From Zoogloeaceae bacterium G21618-S1 (lineage in GTDB: Bacteria; Pseudomonadota; Gammaproteobacteria; Burkholderiales; Rhodocyclaceae), in NCBI GenBank assembly GCA_027214125.1, contig JAPWHF010000003.1, positions 124,001 through 188,000 on the forward strand: DNA of 64,000 bases, given 5' to 3'. Each line of letters begins with the position of its first letter. Position 1 is the stretch's first letter. Of this stretch, positions 11,398-20,254 are shown piece by piece. The translations under genes were made by a program, and so were the position numbers. Under the pieces are notes generated by a model, which made no database searches, was not told the origin of the DNA, and saw only the letters and a program-made list of their open reading frames with translations.

Positions 11398-12675
11398 ATG
11401 CCCTCGCCCCTTCCGCTCGACCTCGGAGCGCTCACCACCGCCCGCCAACGCATCGCCGACGCCATCATCCGCACCGTCCAGTGGCACAACGACCCACTGT
11501 CCGAGGCTGTCGGCGCACCGCTACAGCTCAAACTCGAAAACCTCCAGCGCACCGGCTCCTTCAAACTGCGTGGCGCCACCCACAAAATCGATCGCCTGCT
11601 GGCCAGCGGCGACCGACCTGCCGGGGTCATCGCCGCCTCGGCCGGCAACCACGCGCAAGGCGTGGCCCGCGCCGCCGCACTGGCCGGACTGAAAGCCGTG
11701 GTGGTCATGCCGGGCACCGCACCGCTCACCAAGATTCAGGCGTGCCGCGCGCTGGGCGCCGAAGTGGTGCTCGAAGGCGACACCCTGGAGCAGGCCGCCG
11801 ACGAAGCCCGCCGGCGCGCCACCGCCGAGCACCTCGCCTTCCTCCACCCCTACGACGACTGGGACGTGATCGCCGGCCAGGCCAGCTGCGGCCTCGAAAT
11901 GCTCGAAGACGCGCCCGACATGACCGTGGCCGTGGTGCCGCTGGGCGGCGGCGGGCTGATCGCCGGCATCGCGCTGGCGCTCAAACTGCAACGGCCCGAC
12001 ATCCGGGTGATCGGCGTGCAGACCGAAACCGTCGCGCCTTACCGCAATTTCCTGGTCGACGGCACGCTCGAAACCGTGCCGCCCGGCGCCCACACCATCG
12101 CCGACGGTATCAAGGTCAAGCGCCCAGGCGAGCGCAACCGGCAGGTCATCGCCGCACTGGTGGACGAGATCGTGACCGTCGACGACAACGCCATTGCCGA
12201 GGCCATCGTCACCCTGGTCGAGCGTACCCGCACCATGGGCGAGGGCGCCGGGGTGGTTGGCCTGGCCGCGCTGATGCAGAGCAAGATCCGCCTCGCGCCA
12301 AGCGACCGCGTGGTCTGCGTGATCTCGGGCGGCAATGTCGACATGACCCTGGTCGGGCGCTCCATCGACTATGGCCTGGCCTCCAGCGGCCGGCTGATGA
12401 GCGTGGCGGTGACCACCTCCGACGCACCCGGCCAACTGCTGACCATGATCCAGCGGGTCGCCGCACTGGGCATCAATATCCGCCATGTCGAACACCGCCG
12501 CGGCGAACTGCATGTACCGGTCGGCATGACCGAGGTGATCTTGCAGATGGAAACGCGCGACTTCGAGCACCAGTGCGAACTGCTCGCCGACTTCACCCAC
12601 CAGGGGCTCAGCGCGCGCAACCTGCTGCAACTCCCGGGAAGCGCATGCGATATGCTTCGCGCTTCATCGCCCTGA
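11398..12675 (+). CDS. ilvA: Threonine ammonia-lyase (threonine dehydratase)
   Basis: A 425-residue PLP enzyme converting L-threonine to 2-oxobutanoate and ammonia, the first step of isoleucine synthesis or of threonine catabolism. The PLP lysine lies in TGSFKLRGA (near residue 55), the phosphate-binding glycine loop is LGGGGLIAG, and SAGNHAQGVA is the substrate loop. A C-terminal ACT-like domain (from about residue 340, beginning MSVAVTTSDAPGQL) fits the single-ACT form of about 400 residues rather than the 514-residue E. coli IlvA. The start at 11398 (MPSPLPLD) is chosen over an upstream arginine-rich extension. It is probably cotranscribed with the small gene 9 bp downstream. Biosynthetic versus catabolic type is not certain. 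Confidence 0.92.
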   Translation: MPSPLPLDLGALTTARQRIADAIIRTVQWHNDPLSEAVGAPLQLKLENLQRTGSFKLRGATHKIDRLLASGDRPAGVIAASAGNHAQGVARAAALAGLKAVVVMPGTAPLTKIQACRALGAEVVLEGDTLEQAADEARRRATAEHLAFLHPYDDWDVIAGQASCGLEMLEDAPDMTVAVVPLGGGGLIAGIALALKLQRPDIRVIGVQTETVAPYRNFLVDGTLETVPPGAHTIADGIKVKRPGERNRQVIAALVDEIVTVDDNAIAEAIVTLVERTRTMGEGAGVVGLAALMQSKIRLAPSDRVVCVISGGNVDMTLVGRSIDYGLASSGRLMSVAVTTSDAPGQLLTMIQRVAALGINIRHVEHRRGELHVPVGMTEVILQMETRDFEHQCELLADFTHQGLSARNLLQLPGSACDMLRASSP

Positions 12676-12684
12676 CGAGCCGTC

Positions 12685-13104
12685 ATGCCCTTTCCCGCCC
12701 ATGGTGAATTCTCGCTGCGCGTTGACGGCCGGCTGCTGATTGCCGAGCTGACCGGCCCCTGGAATATCGAACTGGTCGACCGCTACCGCATCGAAGTCGC
12801 GCCGTTCATCAAACAGCTCGCGCCCGACGGCCCCTGGGGCCAGATCGCGATCTGCCACCGAAGCGTGCTGGCGCCACGAGACGCGCTGCAAGCGCTGGCC
12901 GACAGCGCGCGGGTGCTCGCCGGGCAATATCACCGCGTGGCGATGGCCTATGTCTTGCCACCCGAAGTCGAAGGCCACGGCATCATGGAAAGCGTGTTTG
13001 CGCGGATGTACGCCGGATTCCAAGCAGTCGAGTGTTTCGAGACGCTGGCGTCGGCGCGCGACTGGACGCTGGCGCAGATCGACGCCGCGTGCGTGAAACC
13101 CTGA
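12685..13104 (+). CDS. SpoIIAA/STAS-like small protein, function unknown
   Basis: A 139-residue cytosolic protein with an alternating strand-helix pattern (GEFSLRVDGRLLIAELTGPW at the N-terminus) typical of the SpoIIAA-like STAS fold, a family of uncharacterised small proteins. It has no signal peptide and no membrane segment. It follows the threonine ammonia-lyase gene by 9 bp and is probably expressed with it. Its stop lies 6 bp from the stop of a convergent gene. The role cannot be inferred beyond possible protein-protein or lipid binding. Confidence 0.75.
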   Translation: MPFPAHGEFSLRVDGRLLIAELTGPWNIELVDRYRIEVAPFIKQLAPDGPWGQIAICHRSVLAPRDALQALADSARVLAGQYHRVAMAYVLPPEVEGHGIMESVFARMYAGFQAVECFETLASARDWTLAQIDAACVKP

Positions 13105-13110
13105 ATCCGC

Positions 13111-13467
13111 TTAGCGAATCGTCACCGAAACACTCGCCTCGCCCCAGCCGTGCACCAGATCATGCGCCACCACGCTCACCTGCTCGACCCCCGGCGGGAT
13201 CGCCACACCGCCCAGTGATCGGGTAAATGGCTGCTCGTTCTCATGCGGATGCAGCAACACCCGACGCCCGAGCACTGCGCCATCGGGCCCACGCACTTCC
13301 CAGGCATCGGCATAGTGGTCCCAGCCCGTATCGGCGTGACGCACCGTCACCGTAAAACTGCACACCCGTCGCGCGTCGCAGGCCGCCACCGCATCGAGCA
13401 CCTCGGCCTCGCCCGCCCACACGGCAGCCGGCAGGCATAGCATGACAATCGCCGCGGCGCGCCGCAT
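13111..13467 (-). CDS. Small periplasmic beta-rich protein, unknown
   Basis: An exported protein of 118 residues. It has a signal peptide (residues 1-18, cleavage after AVWA), then a compact beta-strand-rich domain with one cysteine pair (CDARRVC). The segment ENEQPFTRSLGGVAIPPG resembles calcium-independent immunoglobulin-like periplasmic folds, but I do not recognise a named family. Its ATG overlaps the stop of the thioesterase gene by one base (TGATG), so the two are translationally coupled. Confidence 0.7.
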   Translation of the reverse strand: MRRAAAIVMLCLPAAVWAGEAEVLDAVAACDARRVCSFTVTVRHADTGWDHYADAWEVRGPDGAVLGRRVLLHPHENEQPFTRSLGGVAIPPGVEQVSVVAHDLVHGWGEASVSVTIR

Positions 13468-13904
13468 CAGGCCACCGCCGGCGGCGCGAAACGGGCGGCG
13501 AAGCCCTCGGGCACACGTGTCACCTTGCTCGCGGCGTAGTCAAAAAAGAGGATGCCGGTCTTGCCCCGCGCCACTTCGCGCCCCGACTCGGCCTCGGTCA
13601 TCTGCCACACCAGGTCGCAGCCGTACTTGTTGAAGTCACACGCCGCCATGGTCACCCGCATCACCTCGCCATGGTGGGCTTCGGAGCGGTACTGCAAGGC
13701 CGCGTCGCACACAATGATGCCCACCCCCTCCACATTCAGTTCGGTATAACCCATCGATTTGAGGAAGCGTAGACGCGCCTCCGACACCACCGTCAGCAGC
13801 ATCGCGTTGTCGAGATGGTTGCCATAATTGATGTGGCTGAGATAGAGCGTGATATCGGTCGAAAAATCGAACCCTTCGGGCAGATCGATCTGAATGCGGG
13901 CCAT
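13467..13904 (-). CDS. Hotdog-fold acyl-CoA thioesterase
   Basis: A 145-residue protein of the 4-hydroxybenzoyl-CoA thioesterase/YbgC/FadM group. The hotdog signature is visible as SHINYGNHLDNAMLL near residue 22, where a YbgC-type acidic-residue motif is shifted to N-H-L-D, and GVGIIVCDAALQYRSEAHHGE in mid-protein is typical. The start at MARIQIDL is preferred because the longer frame adds no conserved residues. It likely hydrolyses acyl-CoA thioesters; chain length is unknown. It is translationally coupled to the small periplasmic protein gene downstream and divergent from the PACE gene. Confidence 0.85.
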   Translation of the reverse strand: MARIQIDLPEGFDFSTDITLYLSHINYGNHLDNAMLLTVVSEARLRFLKSMGYTELNVEGVGIIVCDAALQYRSEAHHGEVMRVTMAACDFNKYGCDLVWQMTEAESGREVARGKTGILFFDYAASKVTRVPEGFAARFAPPAVA

Positions 13905-13939
13905 GGTGGTTGCGCTGCGGTGATTGATGGAAGCCCTGA

Positions 13940-14473
13940 TTGAACCACACATCAGCGCGCGCCGATTTGCATCCGGCCGCCGGGCTGACTATCGTGCCGG
14001 TTTTGACACCGGTTGCCGATGTGACCCACACCGCAGTCCCCCTGCGCCGCTTCTGGGATCGTGCCCGCCAGATCGCCTTGTTCGAGGCCGGCGGCCTGCT
14101 GCTCATCACCCCGCCCTTTGCCTGGGCCAGTGGCGTGCCCATTGCCGACTCGCTGGGCATGCTCGCGCTCATCGCCCTCATCGCTGCGCTATGGAACGCC
14201 GCCTACAACATCGGCTTCGACTGGGTCGAAGGCCGCCTCACAGGCCGCACCGCCGATCGCCGCCCCTGGCCGCTGCGCATCGCGCACGCCTTTGGCTTCG
14301 AGGCCGGCCTGCTGATCATGACCCTGCCGATCGTCATGGCCTGGACCGGCATGGACTGGCTCACCGCGCTCATCGCCGACCTGGCCCTCGCCGTGGCCTA
14401 CACGGTGTACGCCTTCGTCTTCAATCTGGCCTACGATCGGCTCTTCCCCATCCGCGCTCGCGCCACCGAATGA
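13940..14473 (+). CDS. PACE family (chlorhexidine-type) multidrug efflux protein
   Basis: An inner-membrane protein with four hydrophobic helices arranged as two bacterial-transmembrane-pair repeats, as in AceI of Acinetobacter. In repeat 1, RIALFEAG-type spacing is seen as [17 protein letters not shown] and is followed by [11 protein letters not shown]. In repeat 2, [18 protein letters not shown] is followed by [15 protein letters not shown]. The conserved membrane glutamate is present in both repeats. The annotated frame opens at TTG 13940; GTG at 13994 or 14021 would give the usual length of about 150 residues and is more probable. The stop overlaps the murB ATG (ATGA), so the two are coupled. 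Confidence 0.85.
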   Translation: MNHTSARADLHPAAGLTIVPVLTPVADVTHTAVPLRRFWDRARQIALFEAGGLLLITPPFAWASGVPIADSLGMLALIALIAALWNAAYNIGFDWVEGRLTGRTADRRPWPLRIAHAFGFEAGLLIMTLPIVMAWTGMDWLTALIADLALAVAYTVYAFVFNLAYDRLFPIRARATE

Positions 14474-15486
14474 CGCCCGAAAAAACCCACGTCCCGCTCG
14501 ACGCCTTCAACACGTTCGGCCTGCCCGCTAGCGCGGCGCGCTATCGGCGCATCGACGATATCGACAGCCTGGTCGCGCTGGCCCGCGACGGCGCCCTGCG
14601 TGGCCCGCGCCTGGTGCTCGGCGGCGGCAGCAACGTAGTGTTCACCGGCGATGTCGCCCCCCTGGTGCTGCATGTGGCGCTGCGCGGCCGCGAGCGCCTG
14701 GCCGACGCCGACGACGCCTGGCGCGTCGCCGCGGCCGGCGGCGAACCCTGGCACGACTTCGTCCGCTGGACGCTGGACGAAAACCTGCCCGGACTCGAAA
14801 ACCTCTCGCTCATCCCCGGCACCGTCGGCGCTGCACCCATCCAGAACATCGGCGCCTACGGTCTGGAAATGGCCGAACGCTTCGAGTCGCTCGACGCGGT
14901 CAATCTCGATACGGGCGAGCTTCGCCAGTTCAGCGCCGCCGACTGCCGCTTCGGCTACCGCGACAGCGTGTTCAAACAAACCGAAGCCGGCCGCTGGCTG
15001 ATCACCCGCGTCATCTTCCGCCTGCCCCGGCCCTGGCCACCGCTCACCGGCTATGCCGACCTGCAGCGGCATCTGGCCGAGCAGGGCATCGTAACGCCCA
15101 CCGCGCGGCAGATCTCCGACGCCGTCATCGCCGTACGCCAGGCCAAGCTGCCCGACCCGGCCGTGCTCGGCAACGCCGGCAGCTTCTTCAAGAACCCGGT
15201 GGTCGACACCCGCACTGCCGAGCACCTGCTCGCCGCGCACCCCGGCGCACCGCACTACCCACAAGCCGACGGCCGCATCAAACTCGCTGCTGGCTGGCTG
15301 ATCGACCAATGCGGCTGGAAAGGCAAACGCCTCGGCCCGGTCGGCTGCCATGCACGTCAAGCCTTGGTCATCGTCAATCACGGCGGCGCAACAGGCGCCG
15401 ATGTACAGCGACTGGCCGAGGCCATCGCCGCCGATGTACGCACCCGCTTCGGCGTCAAGCTCGAAGCCGAACCGAGCTTCGTGTAG
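14470..15486 (+). CDS. murB: UDP-N-acetylmuramate dehydrogenase
   Basis: MurB, 338 residues, the FAD enzyme that reduces UDP-GlcNAc-enolpyruvate to UDP-MurNAc in peptidoglycan synthesis. FAD-binding motifs [12 protein letters not shown] and [17 protein letters not shown] are present. The catalytic serine lies in [10 protein letters not shown] and the proton-relay glutamate in the C-terminal EAEPSF. Length and lack of the YXXN loop residues differ little from the E. coli type (342 residues). The start ATG overlaps the PACE stop codon. The gene marks the left border of the type VI island, because the sequence immediately after its stop is an IS3 remnant. Confidence 0.97.
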   Translation: MTPEKTHVPLDAFNTFGLPASAARYRRIDDIDSLVALARDGALRGPRLVLGGGSNVVFTGDVAPLVLHVALRGRERLADADDAWRVAAAGGEPWHDFVRWTLDENLPGLENLSLIPGTVGAAPIQNIGAYGLEMAERFESLDAVNLDTGELRQFSAADCRFGYRDSVFKQTEAGRWLITRVIFRLPRPWPPLTGYADLQRHLAEQGIVTPTARQISDAVIAVRQAKLPDPAVLGNAGSFFKNPVVDTRTAEHLLAAHPGAPHYPQADGRIKLAAGWLIDQCGWKGKRLGPVGCHARQALVIVNHGGATGADVQRLAEAIAADVRTRFGVKLEAEPSFV

Positions 15487-15660
15487 GGCAAGCGCCTCGC
15501 GCTCGAGACCATCAATGAAGTCCAGAACCATGCAACAAAATGGCTCCGGACCTACAATCATGAGCGCCCGAACATGGGCCTTGGAGGCATTACCCCGAAA
15601 CAGAAGTTGGCACTCGTGCCATGAACTCTACTTCTGGCGAGCGCTAAAAACGGGGGGATT
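15487..15660 (+). mobile_element. IS3-family insertion sequence remnant (transposase C-terminus and right end)
   Basis: Directly after the murB stop, a frame from 15487 to the stop at 15622-15624 reads as the last 45 residues of an IS3-type OrfB transposase. Key residues are WLRTYNHERPNMGLGGITP and KQKLALVP. It has no start and no catalytic DDE core. About 35 bases of typical IS right-end sequence follow (ending in GGGGGGATTACC near 15660), after which the vgrG-like fragment begins. It is a decayed footprint of an element that inserted in or next to the vgrG piece and lost its left part, perhaps by a deletion ending at murB. Confidence 0.8.
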
Positions 15661-15662
15661 AC

Positions 15663-16114
15663 CGAGGCTGCGGTAATCCCAACTGGCGGCGGCGAGCACG
15701 GCGGTGTCGAGCTGGCGCAGGCCGTGCCAGCGGTCGACGCTGTCTTCGCCCATCGTGGCGCCGGGCTGGGTGAAGCGGAACACGACCTGCGGGTCGTCGG
15801 TGAAGGCGGCGTTGTGGTCGCTGATGACGAGGGTGTGCTGGCCGAAGGCTGTGGTGTCGTCGGCGGTGTGTTCGAACCAGCAGAACAGGCCTTCTTCGGC
15901 CAGCAGACGGCGGACGAAAGCGAGGTCGCTTTCCTGATACTGGGTAGTGATGCCGCGCTTGGGGTAGCGTGCGGGGTCGGCGAGGTCCCAGCGCCAGGCG
16001 GCGTTCAGTTTGCCTTGGCCGACCCAGCGACCGAAGACCGTGTCGATGATCTCGACGACGCTGCGCTGCTGAAAAATGAAGCTGTCTTGACGATGGGCGA
16101 GAAAGGCGAGTCAG
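15663..16114 (-). pseudogene. Partial duplicate of vgrG (residues about 112-262)
   Basis: This 452-bp block aligns without gaps to 23234-23685 inside the complete vgrG gene, with about ten substitutions (roughly 98 percent identity) and the same orientation. It corresponds to part of the N-terminal GpD-like domain and has no start or end. Its 3' end (15663) is cut by the IS3 remnant and its 5' end (16114) changes abruptly to unrelated sequence. Several of the ten differences are silent in the vgrG frame. It is a truncated pseudogene left from a second vgrG gene or from recombination between vgrG copies. Confidence 0.9.
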
Positions 16115-16161
16115 GCAAACCGCTCAAGGCAGTACTGCGCAACAAGTAATGCCGAACCGAC

Positions 16162-16683
16162 CTACAGTGGTGCCAAATAACGGTCAATCACCTTCTCTTT
16201 GCGCGTCCAAAGGTAGTCCACTCGTTGCGGCTCCATGACACTTTCTGGACGCGCAGGCTCTACACCCCGGTAGGCATCTCGAATTATGTCATCCTCGGCT
16301 TCCCGTTTGAGTCGGTTCAAACGCGCAATTCGCGCACCACACAATCTGAAATGTCCCGCAGAAAGGAACGTTGCCACGTAAAACATGATCAGGAAAATGT
16401 TTTCACGAACAAATAGATCTCTGCCTTGAAGGATCGGCAGCATGCGCCATAATTTCTCCCCGAAATTTTCGCCCAACGGCTTGTTGAACGCCCAGAAATA
16501 AAGTTGATAGAAAACTCTTTCGAGAACGCCAGAATTGTAAATCCCGCTCGATTTGAAAATGAGATAGGACGACTTCAACAAACATCCTGCCAGCAGATAT
16601 ACCGCAACGACAAAGAAGGCACCGGCAATCCAGTGCTAAGTTCGATAACTGCGTTCAATGCGCTCAAGCATCGCTCGGCTCAT
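16162..16683 (-). pseudogene. Small membrane-protein gene interrupted by an amber codon; candidate immunity gene
   Basis: An ATG at 16683 overlaps the DUF6708 stop codon (ATGA) and opens a frame that meets TAG at 16636-16638 after 15 codons. The same frame then continues open to 16162. The first residues after the stop form a hydrophobic helix (IAGAFFVVAVYLLAG), and a second helix (IFLIMFYVATFLSAG) lies further on. Read through, the product would be about 173 residues with two membrane helices. Without read-through, the only downstream starts (such as TTG at 16581) would remove the first helix. Position at the end of an effector operon suggests an immunity or accessory membrane protein; I recognise no family. 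Base composition is visibly more AT-rich than in the flanking core genes. Confidence 0.6.
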
Positions 16684-17675
16684 CGCAGCACCATTCCTTC
16701 GGCAATCATCTCCGAGCGCAGCTTGGGCACCGCGGCCCAGTAGTCGGCCGGATTGTCCCTGGCGTCGTATTCCCACCGATCCCCCGGCTCGATGCGGCAT
16801 TCGTCCTCCACATGCGCGGGCCACAGCGGAATCTTGCTGGTGAGCATGCCGATGTGGCGACCGATGGCGCTGAAGAACATCCATGGCCCGAACATCAGTA
16901 CGAAGGGCGTCTTGGTCAGGTGGTAAAACGGCGCATAGAGGCGACGAAAACCTTCCTTGAAGGTTTCCTTGCGCGTGGCGATATCCAGAAAAATTGGGGT
17001 GTACTCAATGATCGTCTCGGGCCCCTCTTCCATGTACCGGCGCAGATATTCCCAATGGCGCAGGACATCCTTTTCGGCGTACCACATTCCCGAAAACGGC
17101 AGGACGTGCTGAACAGTTTCATCATCATCGTCAATCGTAAGCGCCAGAATTTCCCACTGCTGTTGGGGAATTCGAGTTCGTGTCGGCTGGATGGTGAAAT
17201 AGGTTTTGTCCCAGTCCATTTCCAGCAGTTTCATGGTTCTGGGGTCGAAGGCGTAGATCTTTCGAAGTTTTCTGTTCAGGCGGATGGGGTAGTGGGTGAG
17301 CCGGAAGAATTCCTTGGACGCCCCCCATAAAACAAGAACCAGGCCAGCAATAAACATTGATAACATTAAAGCAATAAGAGCAGCTATATAGCTTGGCTCC
17401 TGCCCCCAGGGAAACTTGACAAAACCCAGTACACCCAACCCTATTCCACAGGCGGCTAGAAGAGAAAGAACAGCCATACCGCTACCATAGACACCACGCC
17501 ACTCATAGAATTTTCCGGCCAGCTCCATGTATGTGCCATTAAATTTGATCACAGCGTGCATACACGATGGCTCGACATCTTGATGCGCGCTTTGACTTAC
17601 TGCGCTCTCTTTTTCCTCGTACTTCAAGCGTCGATTGACAGGGTACTTTCTTAGCAGTCCGGTCAGTTCATGCAT
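16680..17675 (-). CDS. DUF6708-type membrane protein of the T6SS island
   Basis: A 331-residue protein with two strong membrane helices (about 66-86 and 96-118), a probable third near 265-290, and a large hydrophilic region between them. Conserved-looking segments include LTHYPIRLNRK, YAFDPRTMKLLEMDWDK and the C-terminal PLWPAHVEDECRI. I associate this arrangement with DUF6708 proteins that accompany VasX-like T6SS effectors. Its start is 2 bp after the effector stop, and its stop overlaps the next frame. The context suggests immunity against, or handling of, the adjacent pore-type effector; this is inference, and the family has no established biochemical function that I know. Confidence 0.75.
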   Translation of the reverse strand: MHELTGLLRKYPVNRRLKYEEKESAVSQSAHQDVEPSCMHAVIKFNGTYMELAGKFYEWRGVYGSGMAVLSLLAACGIGLGVLGFVKFPWGQEPSYIAALIALMLSMFIAGLVLVLWGASKEFFRLTHYPIRLNRKLRKIYAFDPRTMKLLEMDWDKTYFTIQPTRTRIPQQQWEILALTIDDDDETVQHVLPFSGMWYAEKDVLRHWEYLRRYMEEGPETIIEYTPIFLDIATRKETFKEGFRRLYAPFYHLTKTPFVLMFGPWMFFSAIGRHIGMLTSKIPLWPAHVEDECRIEPGDRWEYDARDNPADYWAAVPKLRSEMIAEGMVLR

Positions 17676-17677
17676 CG

Positions 17678-20254
17678 TTATTGCGCCCCTGCGGATTGAC
17701 GGAGCTGCAAACCCGTCGCCTTCTCGAGTTCAATAACTTCAGTATTGAAATCATTGTATCGATCTGCCGAGAGCTTGCCCCACACACAGCGCTCCATCCA
17801 ATCCTGCAAATCGTCATCAACCAGCACGGTCATGACAAACGCCCACCCAATAGCAACAACCACCCATACAACAAGACCAACGCCAGAACTGGAAAACAAA
17901 AGAAAAGCGATATAAAAGCCAAGAGCAGACGATACTCCATACGCCACGAATCCCGTCCAACTCCCTTCACTCAACTCATCCCCCGCCCGCCACAAATCAA
18001 ACAACGCCATCGCAATCGCACCGCCGATTCCCAGCCCAATCTTGAGAAACTTCGCAGCCGTCAAAAGCGTAATACCCTTCAACAAGTTCAGATTTCCAAT
18101 CAACCCCCGAGCAATCGCCGCCTCGATCGCCTCTCCGATCGCCCCGACCAACTGCGCGCCCTGCGCATACCAGCGACGGTACATCTCGGCGTATTTGTGA
18201 TTCATCGAGCCCTTGAGGTCATCATTGACCGAACTGAAGGCCACCGCGTTGGCGATCACGCCCACCACTGCGAAGGCCATCGGCGCATGGTAACCGGCTG
18301 CGGCCTTGATGCGCGTCTCGGCGTTACCGATCTGATCGTTTAGCCGCTGCAGATCGAGCGCTTCGATCTGCTCTGGCGTGCGCAGGCTTTTAGCCAGCCA
18401 CTGTGCGCGTGCCTGGCGGCTCAGTCCGGCAGGCACGCCGCGAACCTGTTCAGGGTCGACCATGAGCAGCCAGTGCCGGGTATCGACCCCGCGCATTGGC
18501 ACGCCATACACTTCCATGCGCCGCATCTCAGCCGCCACCGCGCGATGAATGGCGTGGTAGTCCCTCACTTGCGCGCCCTGAGCTTTGAGGATCTGACGCA
18601 CCAGCGCTTCCCGGAAGGCCTTTTTGCCGCCGGTCACTTCGACGCGAATCACGGGCTTTTTGCTTGCTACGCCGATGGCGACGAGCCCCGCATGCACCTT
18701 GGGTTTCTGCGCAGCGCTTCCGAGGATGCTGGCGATCGACCCGGCCAGACAGGCGACCAGCCTGCCCAACACGTCCGGCGTGCCGACCTTTAGTCCCTTG
18801 ACCACCGTATCAAAGCCGGAGTTGAGCTTGTCCCAGGGCAGTTGCTCCCAGGTGACGGAGTTGCTCACATCGATGATCTGTTGGCTCAAGGCGGATTGCT
18901 TGTAGACGAGTGCTTCGAGCAGCAGATTGCCCTTGCGGCCCGGCGCTTCGTTGAGCCACCGGGTATAGAGCTCCTGGCACTGGCGTTTGTCACCTGTGCC
19001 TGCTACGCAAAGGACCATGATCTGTACAAACGAAAGTCCTGACTCAATGTCCTTGTCGTCGTAATGGGTGTCGGCGTAGCTCGCCATGATGCCGCTTTGC
19101 ATCCAGGCTACGTGAGCGTCGGCGAGGGGCGCGATGTAGTTCTTGTCGAAGCGGGCGTATTGGTCGATGAAGGCCTGTTGCCACGCCTCCCGCTCGGTTT
19201 TGCCGGATGCGTTTCGGTTCTGTTCGAGTTTTTTGGCATATCGCTCCCAGGCTGCGTCGGCCACTTTTTCCAACTGCTCGGCGCTGTCGAACTCGGCCAA
19301 TGCGTGGGATGTGCTGGTGTGATAGGCCATGCGGGTTGCCGGGAACAGCGTCGGCGCCATCGGACCACCACGGTAATCGCGTTCGTCCATGGCATCGAAG
19401 AGGCGTTTGCGCTGGGCACCTTCCTTGATTTGCGCTTCAATTTCGTTCAGATAGGCGTTGATGGTTTTGCGGTAGTTGCGCTTGTCCCTGTCCAGAAATG
19501 CCTGTTCCAGATGCTTCATCAGGGCAGACAGATCCATCGCGATGCCGGCGGGATCATGCAGCGCAACGATGACGCCCTTGCCCGGGTTGAGCGATTCAGC
19601 GGCTGCGATCACCTGTTCGGTCTGAGCCGCGCGCGCCTGCCAGCTCGCCGGGCTGAATGCGAAGGCCTTGGCCACGCTGGCACTGGCGTACTCGGCCACG
19701 GTGCTGCCCAACTCGGCGATTTTCTTGACCGGCTCGCCCGCCGGCAGTTGCCCCGCGAGGAGTTTGGGCACATTCAGCTTGCGCATGTACCGGGCGCGAT
19801 AGCCCGCGTCGTTGTGGCGATCGAGCACGGCGGCGGTCCACTGCACGTCGGAGAAGGCCAGCCACACATCGGTCGCCAGTTTTGGACTGCTGATGGTGAT
19901 GCACGAGGCGATCTCCCGGTGCCCTTCACGACTGCACGGCTCGCGCCCCTTGAGGTAGCCCGGTGCGAGGCACTGCTGCACCTCAAAGGGCATGAAGTAG
20001 CCGCCCTCTGTCACGAACCACGCCGACCAGCGCTTGAGCGCTTCGTTGTACAGGTAGAGGTAGCCGCTGCGCAGCATGCGCAGGGTGTAGTCGGCGTGAT
20101 CGCCGAGGCTGACCGGCGCGTCGCCGCAGCCGGTCGGAAGCATGTGGCCGTAGGCGCGTGGCGCCTTGGCATCGTTCGGGGCAATGGCGAAGCGCGCCAG
20201 GAAGATCGGCAACCCCTTCTTTTGGCAGAATTCGCAGCTCGGCGTGATGCTCAT
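17678..20254 (-). CDS. VasX-like (BTH_I2691 family) T6SS membrane-active effector
   Basis: An 858-residue protein. The N-terminus has the VasX-type signature: a CxxC pair in CEFCQKKGLPI at residues 8-18, then LARFAIAP and a domain with RMLRSGYLYLYNEA. A long soluble, largely helical middle follows. The last 200 residues hold hydrophobic stretches at roughly 655-675, 718-751 and 768-812, as in colicin-like pore formers. VasX of Vibrio cholerae inserts in target inner membranes, so a membrane-permeabilising toxin delivered on VgrG is the likely role. The gene overlaps the DUF4123 adaptor stop by 4 bp (ATGA). AT-rich codons near the 3' end contrast with neighbouring core genes and point to transfer. 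Confidence 0.85.
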   Translation of the reverse strand: MSITPSCEFCQKKGLPIFLARFAIAPNDAKAPRAYGHMLPTGCGDAPVSLGDHADYTLRMLRSGYLYLYNEALKRWSAWFVTEGGYFMPFEVQQCLAPGYLKGREPCSREGHREIASCITISSPKLATDVWLAFSDVQWTAAVLDRHNDAGYRARYMRKLNVPKLLAGQLPAGEPVKKIAELGSTVAEYASASVAKAFAFSPASWQARAAQTEQVIAAAESLNPGKGVIVALHDPAGIAMDLSALMKHLEQAFLDRDKRNYRKTINAYLNEIEAQIKEGAQRKRLFDAMDERDYRGGPMAPTLFPATRMAYHTSTSHALAEFDSAEQLEKVADAAWERYAKKLEQNRNASGKTEREAWQQAFIDQYARFDKNYIAPLADAHVAWMQSGIMASYADTHYDDKDIESGLSFVQIMVLCVAGTGDKRQCQELYTRWLNEAPGRKGNLLLEALVYKQSALSQQIIDVSNSVTWEQLPWDKLNSGFDTVVKGLKVGTPDVLGRLVACLAGSIASILGSAAQKPKVHAGLVAIGVASKKPVIRVEVTGGKKAFREALVRQILKAQGAQVRDYHAIHRAVAAEMRRMEVYGVPMRGVDTRHWLLMVDPEQVRGVPAGLSRQARAQWLAKSLRTPEQIEALDLQRLNDQIGNAETRIKAAAGYHAPMAFAVVGVIANAVAFSSVNDDLKGSMNHKYAEMYRRWYAQGAQLVGAIGEAIEAAIARGLIGNLNLLKGITLLTAAKFLKIGLGIGGAIAMALFDLWRAGDELSEGSWTGFVAYGVSSALGFYIAFLLFSSSGVGLVVWVVVAIGWAFVMTVLVDDDLQDWMERCVWGKLSADRYNDFNTEVIELEKATGLQLRQSAGAQ

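Noticed and set aside
15724-16149. 141-codon plus-strand frame downstream of murB
   Set aside because: It lies antisense to the duplicated vgrG fragment, and the same shadow occurs opposite full-length vgrG.
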